A DNA stretch of 64,000 bases, taken from contig JAUIAB010000012.1 in assembly GCA_030425505.1 (NCBI GenBank), forward strand, positions 1 through 64,000, written 5' to 3'. Shown here piece after piece: positions 9,598 to 18,024 of the stretch. The stretch comes from Bacteroidia bacterium. Its GTDB lineage: Bacteria > Bacteroidota > Bacteroidia > Cytophagales > Flammeovirgaceae. Under the pieces are notes generated by a model. The model saw only the letters and a program-made list of their open reading frames with translations, was not told the origin of the DNA and ran no database searches. A program made the position numbers and the translations under genes. Positions within the stretch are counted from its first letter, which is position 1. The number at the start of each line of letters is the position of its first letter.

Positions 9598-11160
9598 ATG
9601 AAACTCACGTATAAATTCTCCTTACTATTATTATTTTATTTCAGTTTAATTAGCTCTGTCTTTTCTCAGAGTTTCCAAAAAGGACTTAGTTTTGATGATG
9701 AAGCTTACTCTCAAACGCCTAAAAAAGCTCGTCTTGTTGCCAGAGGTTATGAGAACATACCAAGTAGTGCTTCTCTGAAAAAATATTGCCCGACTCCTGG
9801 CAGGCAAATTGGTAGCACCTGTACAGGCTGGGCTACTGCATGGGCAGCAAGAACCATTTTAGAGTCTAAATTTTTCAATAGAACAGATCCTCAAACTATT
9901 GATCAACATACCTTTTCTCCTTATTTCATTTATTCCAGCATCAAGTCCAATGATGATTTAAGCTGTAATAAGGGTGCAATCATTAGCGATGCTTTTTTGA
10001 AAATGAAAGAAGTGGGTGTTCCATACTTCAAAGACTTTGATGAAGTATGCTCTACTGATATTCCATCTAATGTTCATGATAAAGCATATGAGAATAGAAT
10101 CTTAGACTTTGCACGACTATTTGATTATTATGATGATAAAAACTACAGGATTAGTTCTGTAAAAAAAGCTCTGGCAGAAGAACGTCCAGTAGTAATAGGA
10201 ATGAAAGCTCCTGATTCTTTTGATAAAGTTAAAAACGATTTATGGGATCCCGTAGAAGACCCTGAAGGATTTCACCCAGGTCATGCTATGTGTGTTATCG
10301 GTTATGATGACACAAAATATGGGGGCGCATTTGAAATTATGAATAGCTGGGGGAAAACCTGGGGGAATAATGGGTTCGTCTGGATAAAGTATGATGACTT
10401 TGCAGATTTTGGCAGATATGCTTACGAAATGGTTTCTATCCCTGATAAGCCTCAGCCTACACCTGAAGTATTAGCTGAAGTAGAAGATATTAAAGAAATA
10501 GAAGACGTAGAGGATGAGTTTATTCAATTTTTTGACCTTTCAGGATCAATTCGATTAGTCTTATCTAATGAAAAAGAAATGCCTACTCGCTTAAAAGAAT
10601 ATAGTGAAAGAGGATTAAGAATTGTTAGAAATGATGATTCTGATGTTGAAGAAGAGGAAGATGATAATATCAACCCAAATCAAACCGTGCACAAGCCTTT
10701 TACCAAGGTGTATAAAACAAAACGAGGCTACAGCTCTGGTACCAGGTTTAGAATGTATATCAAAAATAGTGAGCCAGCTTTTGTGTACATGCTTGGGTCA
10801 GATGCTACGGAGAAAGTTTCTGTTCTTTTCCCATTTTCTGATGAGATAAGCCCTGTTTTGGATTATTCTGACAGTGAGATTGCTATCCCCGATGAAAGCC
10901 ACTTTGTAGAAATGGATAATACAGTTGGCACAGATATTTTATGTGTTTTATACTCTAAAAAGCCACTTAATATTCACGAAATCCAGTCAAAGCTGGAGAA
11001 TGAGAATGGTCTTTTTATAGAAAAATTGAATAATGTGCTTAAAGATCAAATTGTAAATGAGGATCAAATTGTCTTTGAAAAAGACGAGATCCACTTTACG
11101 GGTATAAGTGGAAATGCATCTATCATACCACTTATCGTAGAGATTGAGCATAAATACTAA
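9598..11160 (+). CDS. Exported papain-like (C1) cysteine protease with DUF4384-like tail
   Basis: A 520-residue secreted protein. The signal peptide ends near VFSQS. The papain-fold domain spans about 60-285, with the three catalytic residues visible: Cys75 (GSTCTGWAT), His229 (PGHAMCVIGYDD) and Asn249 (MNSWGKTWG). An acidic linker (about 290-365) leads to a beta-rich tail with PAFVYML, LFPF, IAIPDE and GTDILCVLYSKKPL, the pattern of DUF4384. The frame begins at 9547, but only the ATG at 9598 places the signal peptide at the N-terminus. It should cleave proteins in the periplasm or outside; the substrate is unknown. The gene is monocistronic. Confidence 0.85.
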   Translation: MKLTYKFSLLLLFYFSLISSVFSQSFQKGLSFDDEAYSQTPKKARLVARGYENIPSSASLKKYCPTPGRQIGSTCTGWATAWAARTILESKFFNRTDPQTIDQHTFSPYFIYSSIKSNDDLSCNKGAIISDAFLKMKEVGVPYFKDFDEVCSTDIPSNVHDKAYENRILDFARLFDYYDDKNYRISSVKKALAEERPVVIGMKAPDSFDKVKNDLWDPVEDPEGFHPGHAMCVIGYDDTKYGGAFEIMNSWGKTWGNNGFVWIKYDDFADFGRYAYEMVSIPDKPQPTPEVLAEVEDIKEIEDVEDEFIQFFDLSGSIRLVLSNEKEMPTRLKEYSERGLRIVRNDDSDVEEEEDDNINPNQTVHKPFTKVYKTKRGYSSGTRFRMYIKNSEPAFVYMLGSDATEKVSVLFPFSDEISPVLDYSDSEIAIPDESHFVEMDNTVGTDILCVLYSKKPLNIHEIQSKLENENGLFIEKLNNVLKDQIVNEDQIVFEKDEIHFTGISGNASIIPLIVEIEHKY

Positions 11161-11190
11161 TCTCATTATTTATCAACACCTTTAGTTTAC

Positions 11191-11199
11191 TAGATTTGC
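11191..11199 (+). promoter_or_regulatory. -7 box of pgk
   Basis: TAGATTTGC matches the Bacteroidota -7 element TAnnTTTG exactly, 19 bases before the pgk start codon. The -33 element is not clear. Confidence 0.5.
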
Positions 11200-11217
11200 T
11201 TTTCAATAATTACTATT

Positions 11218-12399
11218 ATGAAGAGCATTTCTGATTTAGATTTAAAAAATAAAAAAGTACTAATACGAGTTGACTTTAATGTACCCTTAAAAAATGGGGT
11301 AGTTACGGATGATACACGAATTAGGGCAGCTATTCCTACTATAAATTTTGTTTTAGAAAATAGTGCTTCTGTGATTTTAATGTCTCACTTGGGAAGGCCA
11401 AAAAATGGCTTTGAAGGTGTATTTTCTCTAAGGCATATTGTGCCTACTTTATCAAAACACCTTAACCGAAATGTAGCTTTTATAGATGATTGTATTGGAG
11501 ATAAAGTCACTGAAGCAGTATCCAACTTGAAAGCTGGAGGTATTCTTTTACTCGAAAATTTGAGATTTTACAAAGAGGAAACTAAGGGAGACGAAGAATT
11601 TGCAAAAAAACTGGCTGCCCATGCTGATATTTATGTTAATGATGCTTTTGGTACAGCACACAGAGCTCACGCTTCTACCAGTATTATTGCCAATTTCGTA
11701 AACGAAAAAGCTTGCGGTTTTTTGATGCAAAAAGAGATTCTTAATGCGGATAAGGTATTGAAGGATGCAAAAAAACCTTTTATTGCTATTGTTGGTGGAG
11801 CTAAAGTTTCGGACAAAATTACCATCATAGAGCAATTGTTGGATAAAGCAGATACTATTCTGATTGGAGGAGGCATGGCTTATACTTTTTTGAAAGCTCT
11901 TGGAGGAGAAATAGGAAGATCTATTGTAGAAGAAGAGAAAGTTAGTCTTGCAAAAGATACTCTTGATAAAGCAAAATCTAAGGGAGTTAACATAATTCTT
12001 CCAGTAGATTCTGTAGTAGCTGACAAATTTGATAATGAAGCTACTATTAAAGTTGAACCAAGTGATAAAATTGACGAAAATTACATGGGACTAGATATTG
12101 GATCTAAAGCTAGAGCTAAGTTTCATGAAGCTATTATTAATGCAAAAACTATCATTTGGAATGGACCAATGGGTGTTTTTGAAATGTCCAATTTTGCCAA
12201 CGGAACTCTTGCAATAGCTAAATCCATTGCTCAGGCTACTGAAAAAGGAGCTTATTCTTTAATTGGCGGTGGAGACTCTGCAGCAGCTGTAAATTCTTTA
12301 GGCTTTGGGGATAAGGTTTCTTATGTTTCTACTGGTGGCGGAGCTCTATTAGAATATTTGGAAGGAAAAGAATTACCTGGAGTTAAAGCTTTAGGTTGA
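11218..12399 (+). CDS. pgk: Phosphoglycerate kinase
   Basis: It transfers the phosphate of 1,3-bisphosphoglycerate to ADP in the cytoplasm, the first ATP-yielding step of glycolysis. At 393 residues it has the normal length. Visible motifs are RVDFNVPL (from residue 17), the substrate-binding MSHLGRPK, WNGPMGVFE near 314, and the nucleotide-binding GGGDSAAA near 349. It has its own -7 box and no close partner; a weak TTAA hairpin with T residues follows the stop. Confidence 0.97.
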   Translation: MKSISDLDLKNKKVLIRVDFNVPLKNGVVTDDTRIRAAIPTINFVLENSASVILMSHLGRPKNGFEGVFSLRHIVPTLSKHLNRNVAFIDDCIGDKVTEAVSNLKAGGILLLENLRFYKEETKGDEEFAKKLAAHADIYVNDAFGTAHRAHASTSIIANFVNEKACGFLMQKEILNADKVLKDAKKPFIAIVGGAKVSDKITIIEQLLDKADTILIGGGMAYTFLKALGGEIGRSIVEEEKVSLAKDTLDKAKSKGVNIILPVDSVVADKFDNEATIKVEPSDKIDENYMGLDIGSKARAKFHEAIINAKTIIWNGPMGVFEMSNFANGTLAIAKSIAQATEKGAYSLIGGGDSAAAVNSLGFGDKVSYVSTGGGALLEYLEGKELPGVKALG

Positions 12400-12487
12400 C
12401 TTCTTAAGTTTTTTTAAGATCTAAAAATTGGCTTAATGCTATTATTTTGCGAAATTTAATCTTAGAATTTTTAATTAATAATTTATT

Positions 12488-13435
12488 ATGACTACAAACC
12501 AGCTTATCAAATTATTTACTCTGATTAGTATTTTTCTCTTTTCAAAATGTATTGAAAATGTAAGCAGCGTTGAAGATGTAATACCAGACGATGCTGTTTC
12601 TACCCACCCAAATGTAGAATCTGCAAGACTAGAACAAATTTTGGTTTTTGAACCTTACAGCAATGTGAAAGATGACAAAGGTATTGGAGTAGCGTCTATT
12701 GTAAGTGATAATTACGGTTGTAGCTGGGATATTTTACTTACAGATAGAAGAGTGCCTAGACAAGGGGAGGTTCAGTTTAATACAAATGTGAGTTATGCTA
12801 ATGGAAATGATCCTTTTGAGGGATTTATTGTTACCCAACAACTTCAAAAAAAATACTTCAATGATGAGTTTAGTATAAGAGAATCCCAAGTTATTGATGC
12901 TAGAAATAGAATAAGAAGAACTATTACCAGATACACTTCTGAAAATGACAATATGTTTGCCAACTTTTTAAATGAAGAAGAGGTGAGTTACACCTACAAT
13001 ATTGAAAACGGCATCAATAAAATAACTTCTATTGAAACTAGATCAAGAGATTTTGTTGCTGGAGATCAAAGAATAGAAAATTATAATGTTACTTCTGATG
13101 AATTTGGAAATATTTTGTCGATTACAAGTAGAACTACTGGTGATCGCTTGTCAATAATTTATGATTATAATGTTTACAATCCATTCTATTTAACTGTTAT
13201 TAGGGATTATTTTACAGGATATGGGGGTATCAGTGATTTAGAAAACTTAATTAATATTATTATGGTTCCTCACGCAATTTCTAGCATTGCAATAAATGAT
13301 ACCATAGTTAAAGAATTTAGGTATCTGGATGTTTTTGATAATGGCTTTCCTGAGTTTCTTTACAGGGTTGACTATGACAATCAAGGTAACGAAACTATAA
13401 CACCAATTGAACTTGGTTATTCATGGATTAATTAA
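12488..13435 (+). CDS. Lipoprotein with YD-like beta repeats, unknown function
   Basis: A 315-residue protein with a signal peptide and a plausible lipobox (FLFSKCIEN). The body alternates short strands rich in Tyr, Asn and Asp (DEFGNILSITSRTTGD, RVDYDNQGNETI), resembling the unfolding YD/RHS-type hairpins seen in many Bacteroidota lipoproteins. It is likely anchored in the outer membrane. No catalytic motif is visible and no role can be assigned. It stands between pgk and a convergent lipoprotein gene. Confidence 0.65.
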   Translation: MTTNQLIKLFTLISIFLFSKCIENVSSVEDVIPDDAVSTHPNVESARLEQILVFEPYSNVKDDKGIGVASIVSDNYGCSWDILLTDRRVPRQGEVQFNTNVSYANGNDPFEGFIVTQQLQKKYFNDEFSIRESQVIDARNRIRRTITRYTSENDNMFANFLNEEEVSYTYNIENGINKITSIETRSRDFVAGDQRIENYNVTSDEFGNILSITSRTTGDRLSIIYDYNVYNPFYLTVIRDYFTGYGGISDLENLINIIMVPHAISSIAINDTIVKEFRYLDVFDNGFPEFLYRVDYDNQGNETITPIELGYSWIN

Positions 13436-13459
13436 TACGAAAATGCTATTATGTAATTT

Positions 13460-14368
13460 CTAATCTAACCCTAATTCTTTTCTCAAATAAAGATCACTAG
13501 GGCTATTCTTATTCCAATAATCGATCATTTTTCTCTTTTTAAGAGTAGCTCTAGTAACTAGTTTCTTACTATTCTTTCCAATAGAAATTTCCTCCCAGCC
13601 AATTATTTCGTGGGGAAACTCTTTTTTAAAATCAATCTTCAACTCTCTGTTTATCAGATCAATATACACTAGTTTATATTGATCAGTACTATCATTTATG
13701 GTATACAGTTTAGCTTCAGCATATAAAGGCTTCATCTTTTTGATATGCTTAAAACGAACCGTTTGACTTCCAGGCAATATCTGAATTCTTCCTTTAGGTA
13801 GTTTTTGAGGGTCTAACCGAATAATATTCCATATCTCATCTTCCAAAAGAACTTTTTCTACTGAATATTCTTGATCTCCTTCCGACACAAAATAAGATTT
13901 ACTAATGACTTTATATTTATTCTTTTGAAGGTTTAGCTGTAAGAAGGTATGACCACACCATTCCTGAATAGAGTTAGTTACTTTAATCGAATTTGGATTA
14001 TCTGTTCTATTCAAAGGAGTGAAGGTAGAGGTCATTGTTGAGTATGGATAAATACCAGTATTGAACTTCCTTACAGAGTTCAATTTTAACACCTTTAGTA
14101 TATCTTTTGGGCTTGTAGAAGGATCATCCAGTTTTACCTGTTTTGAGATAGAAAAATCTTCTGTAACAAATATTAATGTCGCCTGCCCTTTATGTAATTC
14201 TCCATATCTTGCCTGATTTAAATCATACGAACTTATTTCTGCTTTACCCTGAAACCAGTACTTCGAAAACTCTTCTGATACATTAATTTCCTTAGAAAAA
14301 TCCTGGCTCACTGTCTGGCAACTAACAAACACTAGAAAGCTAAATATGACTATGAAAAATTTTATCAT
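13460..14368 (-). CDS. Conserved Bacteroidota lipoprotein (often labelled Maf-like, doubtful)
   Basis: A 302-residue lipoprotein with lipobox FLVFVSCQT. The sequence has EISSYDLNQARYGELHKG followed by ATLIFVTEDFS, a pattern I recall from a conserved Bacteroidota family. In some genomes that family is labelled a septum-formation inhibitor Maf. It lacks any Maf nucleotide-pyrophosphatase motif, so that label is unlikely to be right. It lies 14 bases after prmC, on the same strand, and is probably cotranscribed with it. The true role is unknown. Confidence 0.65.
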   Translation of the reverse strand: MIKFFIVIFSFLVFVSCQTVSQDFSKEINVSEEFSKYWFQGKAEISSYDLNQARYGELHKGQATLIFVTEDFSISKQVKLDDPSTSPKDILKVLKLNSVRKFNTGIYPYSTMTSTFTPLNRTDNPNSIKVTNSIQEWCGHTFLQLNLQKNKYKVISKSYFVSEGDQEYSVEKVLLEDEIWNIIRLDPQKLPKGRIQILPGSQTVRFKHIKKMKPLYAEAKLYTINDSTDQYKLVYIDLINRELKIDFKKEFPHEIIGWEEISIGKNSKKLVTRATLKKRKMIDYWNKNSPSDLYLRKELGLD

Positions 14369-14381
14369 TCTACTTTAATTT

Positions 14382-15236
14382 TTATTCTCTTAACCTGCCT
14401 TTTAAAAACCGATCTTTCCCAAATAAATCTTTTAGGCACTCTACCTCTACAAACCCTTTGCTTTTTGCTTTGTTTACTAATTCTTCTCCCATCACCTCAT
14501 TAATTTCAAAATAAAAATACCCTCCAGCTTTTAGGTGATTTCTAGAAATCTCAAAAAGTTTATCATAAAACAATAGAGGCTCATGATCAGGAACAAATAA
14601 GGCTAAATGTGGTTCGTGATCAAGTACATTTTTGTGCATTTTCTTTTTTTCTATATCTCTCACATAGGGAGGGTTACTAACTAATATATCTAGCTTAGAA
14701 AGCTGAAAATCAACATCTTTTAAAATATCGATTTGCCGAAAATCAACTTCTACATTATTAATTTGAGCATTTTCTTTTGCAATTTTTAATGCAAGTACGC
14801 TAATATCAATAGCAGCTACTTTTTTTACCTTTAGGTTTTTTGCAAGGGTTACTGCTATACAGCCACTTCCAGTACAAATATCTCCTATAGTTAGATTCTT
14901 ATTATTCTTAAAACTCTTAATAATAATATCACATAGCTCTTCTGTCTCAGGTCTTGGGATAAGTACATCAGAAGAAACTTTAAACATTAATCCATAGAAG
15001 TCAACATTTTCAGTAATATGCTGTATTGGCTCTCCTTTTTTTATTCTACTAACAATACAGTTTAACTTTTTTTCAGATTCTGAACTTACGTTTATTTCTC
15101 TGTCTAATAAAATATCTGTTGAAGAAAGGTTGAAGGTTTCATTAATAACTTTTAATGCTATACTTTTTGCTTCCTCTGTAGAATAGATGAAGGAAAACTC
15201 TTTAATTAACTGATTTAAGATTTTTTTTATTTTCAT
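14382..15236 (-). CDS. prmC: Release factor glutamine methyltransferase
   Basis: PrmC methylates the glutamine of the GGQ motif in peptide release factors, using S-adenosylmethionine, which improves translation termination. The 284-residue protein has the N-terminal helical domain. The SAM-binding DICTGSGCIAVTLAK is near residue 117, the acidic AAIDIS strand follows, and the catalytic NPPYV is near 186. Length is typical. It starts the two-gene minus-strand unit with the lipoprotein, and is divergent from parA. Confidence 0.93.
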   Translation of the reverse strand: MKIKKILNQLIKEFSFIYSTEEAKSIALKVINETFNLSSTDILLDREINVSSESEKKLNCIVSRIKKGEPIQHITENVDFYGLMFKVSSDVLIPRPETEELCDIIIKSFKNNKNLTIGDICTGSGCIAVTLAKNLKVKKVAAIDISVLALKIAKENAQINNVEVDFRQIDILKDVDFQLSKLDILVSNPPYVRDIEKKKMHKNVLDHEPHLALFVPDHEPLLFYDKLFEISRNHLKAGGYFYFEINEVMGEELVNKAKSKGFVEVECLKDLFGKDRFLKGRLRE

Positions 15237-15307
15237 TATTCAAAATAAACCAAAAGTCATTTGGTAAATTAGCATTTAATATACATTACTAACTACATTG
15301 GAACTTT

Positions 15308-15333
15308 ACCTCTTTTCAAGAGAGGTTTTTTTT
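15308..15333 (+). terminator. Terminator-like hairpin upstream of parA
   Basis: ACCTCT (15308-15313) pairs with AGAGGT (15321-15326), followed by eight T residues through 15333. The T-run fixes the direction as plus. It lies between two divergent genes, where no upstream plus-strand gene needs terminating. It may be an attenuator for parAB or the end of a very short RNA. Confidence 0.55.
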
Positions 15334-15395
15334 CAAATTTTATGATAATTTCATAATTAGATGCCCAAAAAACTTAGGGTACTTATTGAGAAAGA

Positions 15396-16172
15396 ATGGG
15401 AAAAATAATAGCAATAGCAAATCAGAAAGGAGGAGTTGGCAAAACAACGACTTCCATTAACCTTGCAGCGAGTCTGGCAGCATTAGAATTTAATTGCCTA
15501 GTAGTTGATGCTGACCCACAGGCAAACTCCACCATTGGGCTTGGCATAGAGGTGGCAGAAGATAAAAAGAGTATTTATCACTGTATGGTCGACGAAATAG
15601 ACGTTAGAGAAACCATCACTCCTACTGTATATGATTTCCTAGATGTAATTCCTTCTCATATTGATTTGTCTGGAGCTGAAATAGAGATGATTGAGATCAA
15701 AGGGCGAGAAACTAGAATGAAGGAAGCACTCCAAAAAGTAAAAGACGATTATGATTTTATTCTAATTGATTGCTCTCCTTCCCTTGGGCTGATTACCATT
15801 AATGCACTAACTGCAGCAAATTCTGTTATAATACCAGTACAGTGCGAGTATTATGCAATGGAAGGTTTAGGGCAGTTATTTAGAACCATTAACATCATTC
15901 AATCAAGATTAAACCCTAACCTTTTAATTGAAGGCATTTTACTGACAATGTATGATGTAAGGCTACGACTTTCCAATGAAGTTGTTAATGATGTGCGAGC
16001 AAATTGTGGAAGTTTAGTTCTCGATACGATTATTCCAAGAAATGTTAAGCTAAGCGAATCACCAAGTTTTAAGTTGCCTGTAATTGCTCATGACCCTGAA
16101 AGTAAAGGCGCAGTAAGCTATTTGAATCTTGCTAGGGAAATAGTCACCAAAAATAACCTTTCAAAAAATTAA
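15396..16172 (+). CDS. parA: Chromosome partitioning ATPase ParA/Soj
   Basis: ParA is a Walker-type ATPase that binds DNA nonspecifically when ATP-bound. It helps move ParB-bound origins apart and acts on replication initiation. The 258 residues start with the deviant Walker A motif KGGVGKTTT (11-19), then DADPQANST, the Walker B region FILIDCSPSLG, and the C-terminal IPRNVKLSESPS box. Length matches the chromosomal Soj type. It is followed after 2 bases by parB. Confidence 0.95.
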   Translation: MGKIIAIANQKGGVGKTTTSINLAASLAALEFNCLVVDADPQANSTIGLGIEVAEDKKSIYHCMVDEIDVRETITPTVYDFLDVIPSHIDLSGAEIEMIEIKGRETRMKEALQKVKDDYDFILIDCSPSLGLITINALTAANSVIIPVQCEYYAMEGLGQLFRTINIIQSRLNPNLLIEGILLTMYDVRLRLSNEVVNDVRANCGSLVLDTIIPRNVKLSESPSFKLPVIAHDPESKGAVSYLNLAREIVTKNNLSKN

Positions 16173-16174
16173 AG

Positions 16175-17068
16175 ATGGAAACTCCCAAGCTTAAAAAAAG
16201 AACTGGTTTAGGAAGAGGGCTTAGTGCAATACTTTCGGATATCGATAATGGTAAAAGTTCTGCTTCTAAGGAAATCTTAAATACCGTAGCTGAAATTCCT
16301 CTTTCTAACATTGAGGTAAATCCCTTTCAGCCGAGAACTAACTTTGATCAGGAAGCATTAGAAGAACTCGCTGAGTCAATCAAACTACAGGGCATTATTC
16401 AGCCGATAACTGTTCGAAAACTCGAGGGAGATCAATTTCAACTCATTTCTGGAGAAAGAAGATATAGAGCATCCAAACTAGCTGGTTTAGAAAAAATCCC
16501 AGCTTATATACGACTTGCTGATGATCAGCAAATGTTGGAGATGGCTATCATAGAAAACGTCCAAAGAGAAAATCTTAACGTTATTGAAGTTGCTTTAGGT
16601 TATCAGCGGCTCATCTCAGAGTGTGATTTAAAGCAAGAAGAATTAGGTGAGCGCGTTGGAAAAAAAAGATCAACAGTAACCAACTACCTGCGACTTTTAA
16701 AACTTCCCCCAAGCATACAAGCCAGCTTAAGAGATGACTTGCTATCTATGGGACATGCAAAATGTCTTGTAAACCTAGAAAGTATTGAGCTTCAGCTTAC
16801 TCTGTATAAAAAGATCTTGAAAGAGGGACTTTCTGTAAGGAAAACGGAAGCGATGGTTAAACAATTGTCGCAAGAACGAGAAAAAAAGAAGATAAATGAA
16901 CCAGAAGTATCTGAAAGTCCTGAAATAAAGCATGTACAAAACAAATTATCCAGCTACTTGGGAACAAAAGTGAAAATCGCTAGTTCTGGAAGGAACAAAG
17001 GAGAAATCAAAATTATCTATCACTCTATAGATGATTTGAATAGAATTTTAGATTTGATCAATGATTAA
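16175..17068 (+). CDS. parB: Chromosome partitioning protein ParB/Spo0J
   Basis: ParB binds parS sites near the origin, spreads as a CTP-dependent clamp, and works with ParA. The 297-residue protein shows the N-terminal nuclease-like/CTP-binding fold with NPFQPR and the GERRYRAS motif near residue 92. The helix-turn-helix around KKRSTVTNYLRLLKLPPS is followed by a C-terminal dimerisation domain. It is cotranscribed with parA. I saw no obvious parS palindrome (centre CACGTG) near the operon. Confidence 0.95.
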   Translation: METPKLKKRTGLGRGLSAILSDIDNGKSSASKEILNTVAEIPLSNIEVNPFQPRTNFDQEALEELAESIKLQGIIQPITVRKLEGDQFQLISGERRYRASKLAGLEKIPAYIRLADDQQMLEMAIIENVQRENLNVIEVALGYQRLISECDLKQEELGERVGKKRSTVTNYLRLLKLPPSIQASLRDDLLSMGHAKCLVNLESIELQLTLYKKILKEGLSVRKTEAMVKQLSQEREKKKINEPEVSESPEIKHVQNKLSSYLGTKVKIASSGRNKGEIKIIYHSIDDLNRILDLIND

Positions 17069-17120
17069 TTACTCCATTAGGTTTTGTTATATAAAATCAG
17101 CGTAAAAATTTTTCATAGCC

Positions 17121-17717
17121 TTGAAAGTTATCTTTTACATATTAGTTTTTCTGTCTCTAATCTCTGAAGATGTATGGGCTCAAGAAAAGAAAAAAACTCC
17201 CTCTTCTGACTCTATAAGAGTAATAAAAAAAACTCCCAAACCTCAGCTGGAAAAACTCGCTAAACCTTCTAAAGCAGCTGTTTATTCTGCCGTTTTCCCT
17301 GGTGCTGGACAGATTTACAATAAAAAATACTGGAAGCTTCCTATCGTTTATGGGCTTGGAGCATATCTAGTTTATAATTATACGGTTTACAATGAGCGGT
17401 TTTTAGAAGCTAGAAATAACTTAACATACATTACTGATCAAAACCCTACCAACGATCTTTTGATTGATGATCGATTTGAAGGCTATACAGAGGATAACTT
17501 TAGAAGACGTAGAGACCAATACAGACGTAGGAAGGATTATCATGTTATCTTCCTCATTCTATGGTATGCTGCCTGTGCTGCTGATGCTGCTGTGGATGCT
17601 CACTTAAGTGAATTTAATGTAGATGATGAAGGCTTAGCTTTATCTTTTAACTCACAAAGTGTTGATCTATATCCTAATGCTAGCATTCCTAGCTTTGGAG
17701 TAAGATATAGGTTTTAA
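17121..17717 (+). CDS. DUF5683 membrane protein downstream of ParAB
   Basis: A 198-residue exported or membrane protein of the DUF5683 family, which commonly follows parAB in Cytophagales-type genomes. The signal peptide ends at DVWAQEKKK. The body has SAVFPGAGQIYNKKYWKLP, a hydrophobic segment, and a charged RRRRDQYRRRKDYH region before a second hydrophobic segment. The only start that keeps the signal peptide is the TTG at 17121. The gene is 52 bases after parB, so it is probably in the same operon. The function is unknown. Confidence 0.8.
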   Translation: MKVIFYILVFLSLISEDVWAQEKKKTPSSDSIRVIKKTPKPQLEKLAKPSKAAVYSAVFPGAGQIYNKKYWKLPIVYGLGAYLVYNYTVYNERFLEARNNLTYITDQNPTNDLLIDDRFEGYTEDNFRRRRDQYRRRKDYHVIFLILWYAACAADAAVDAHLSEFNVDDEGLALSFNSQSVDLYPNASIPSFGVRYRF

Positions 17718-17773
17718 AGTTAGAGCTGATTGATTTAATGTTTCCAAATTAACACAAATCAGAAAAATCATGT

Positions 17774-17899
17774 ATGGAAAAAGGGAGTCAAGAAAAAACT
17801 TTTTTTCATCTATTCATCAACATTATTACTAAACAATTTGATCTACACGAGCTTACCTCCCTATTCATGTTAGTAGATGAAAACCTAAATAAACCTTAA
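17774..17899 (+). CDS. Short open frame of 41 codons, doubtful
   Basis: It starts at an ATG with only AT-rich sequence and no clear ribosome site upstream, and encodes a small amphipathic peptide (for example FFHLFINIITKQFD). The composition is coding-like, but there is no recognised family. It could be chance, or the remnant of a lost gene. Confidence 0.2.
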   Translation: MEKGSQEKTFFHLFINIITKQFDLHELTSLFMLVDENLNKP

Positions 17900-17973
17900 A
17901 AATTCCATCAACTATTTTTCAGTAGATTACCTCAATACACCTTTTTAAAAGATTATTATTATGACTTGGGAAT

Positions 17974-18003
17974 AAAAAAAAAGGCAGCAGTGCTGCCTTT
18001 TTT
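17974..18003. terminator. Bidirectional terminator between DUF5683 and the giant T9SS gene
   Basis: GGCAGC pairs with GCTGCC at 17983-17997 around an AGT loop. Nine A residues stand on the left and six T residues on the right, so it works for both convergent genes. This is one of the cleanest terminators in the window. Confidence 0.9.
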
Positions 18004-18024
18004 AAAGAATTAGTGCTTTTTCAG

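Larger units (their letters stand above)
17718..18024. other. Intergenic spacer with a short open frame and a terminator
   Basis: This 307-base stretch separates convergent genes. It has a 41-codon frame at 17774-17899 and a shared terminator at 17974-18003. Nothing else was seen. Confidence 0.5.

Noticed and set aside
13460-14368. Septum-formation inhibitor Maf
   Set aside because: The protein is a lipoprotein with no Maf catalytic motif; the name sometimes given to this family is probably an annotation error.
15237-17120. parS site for ParB
   Set aside because: I looked for a palindrome with a CACGTG centre around parA-parB and found none; it may lie elsewhere in the chromosome.
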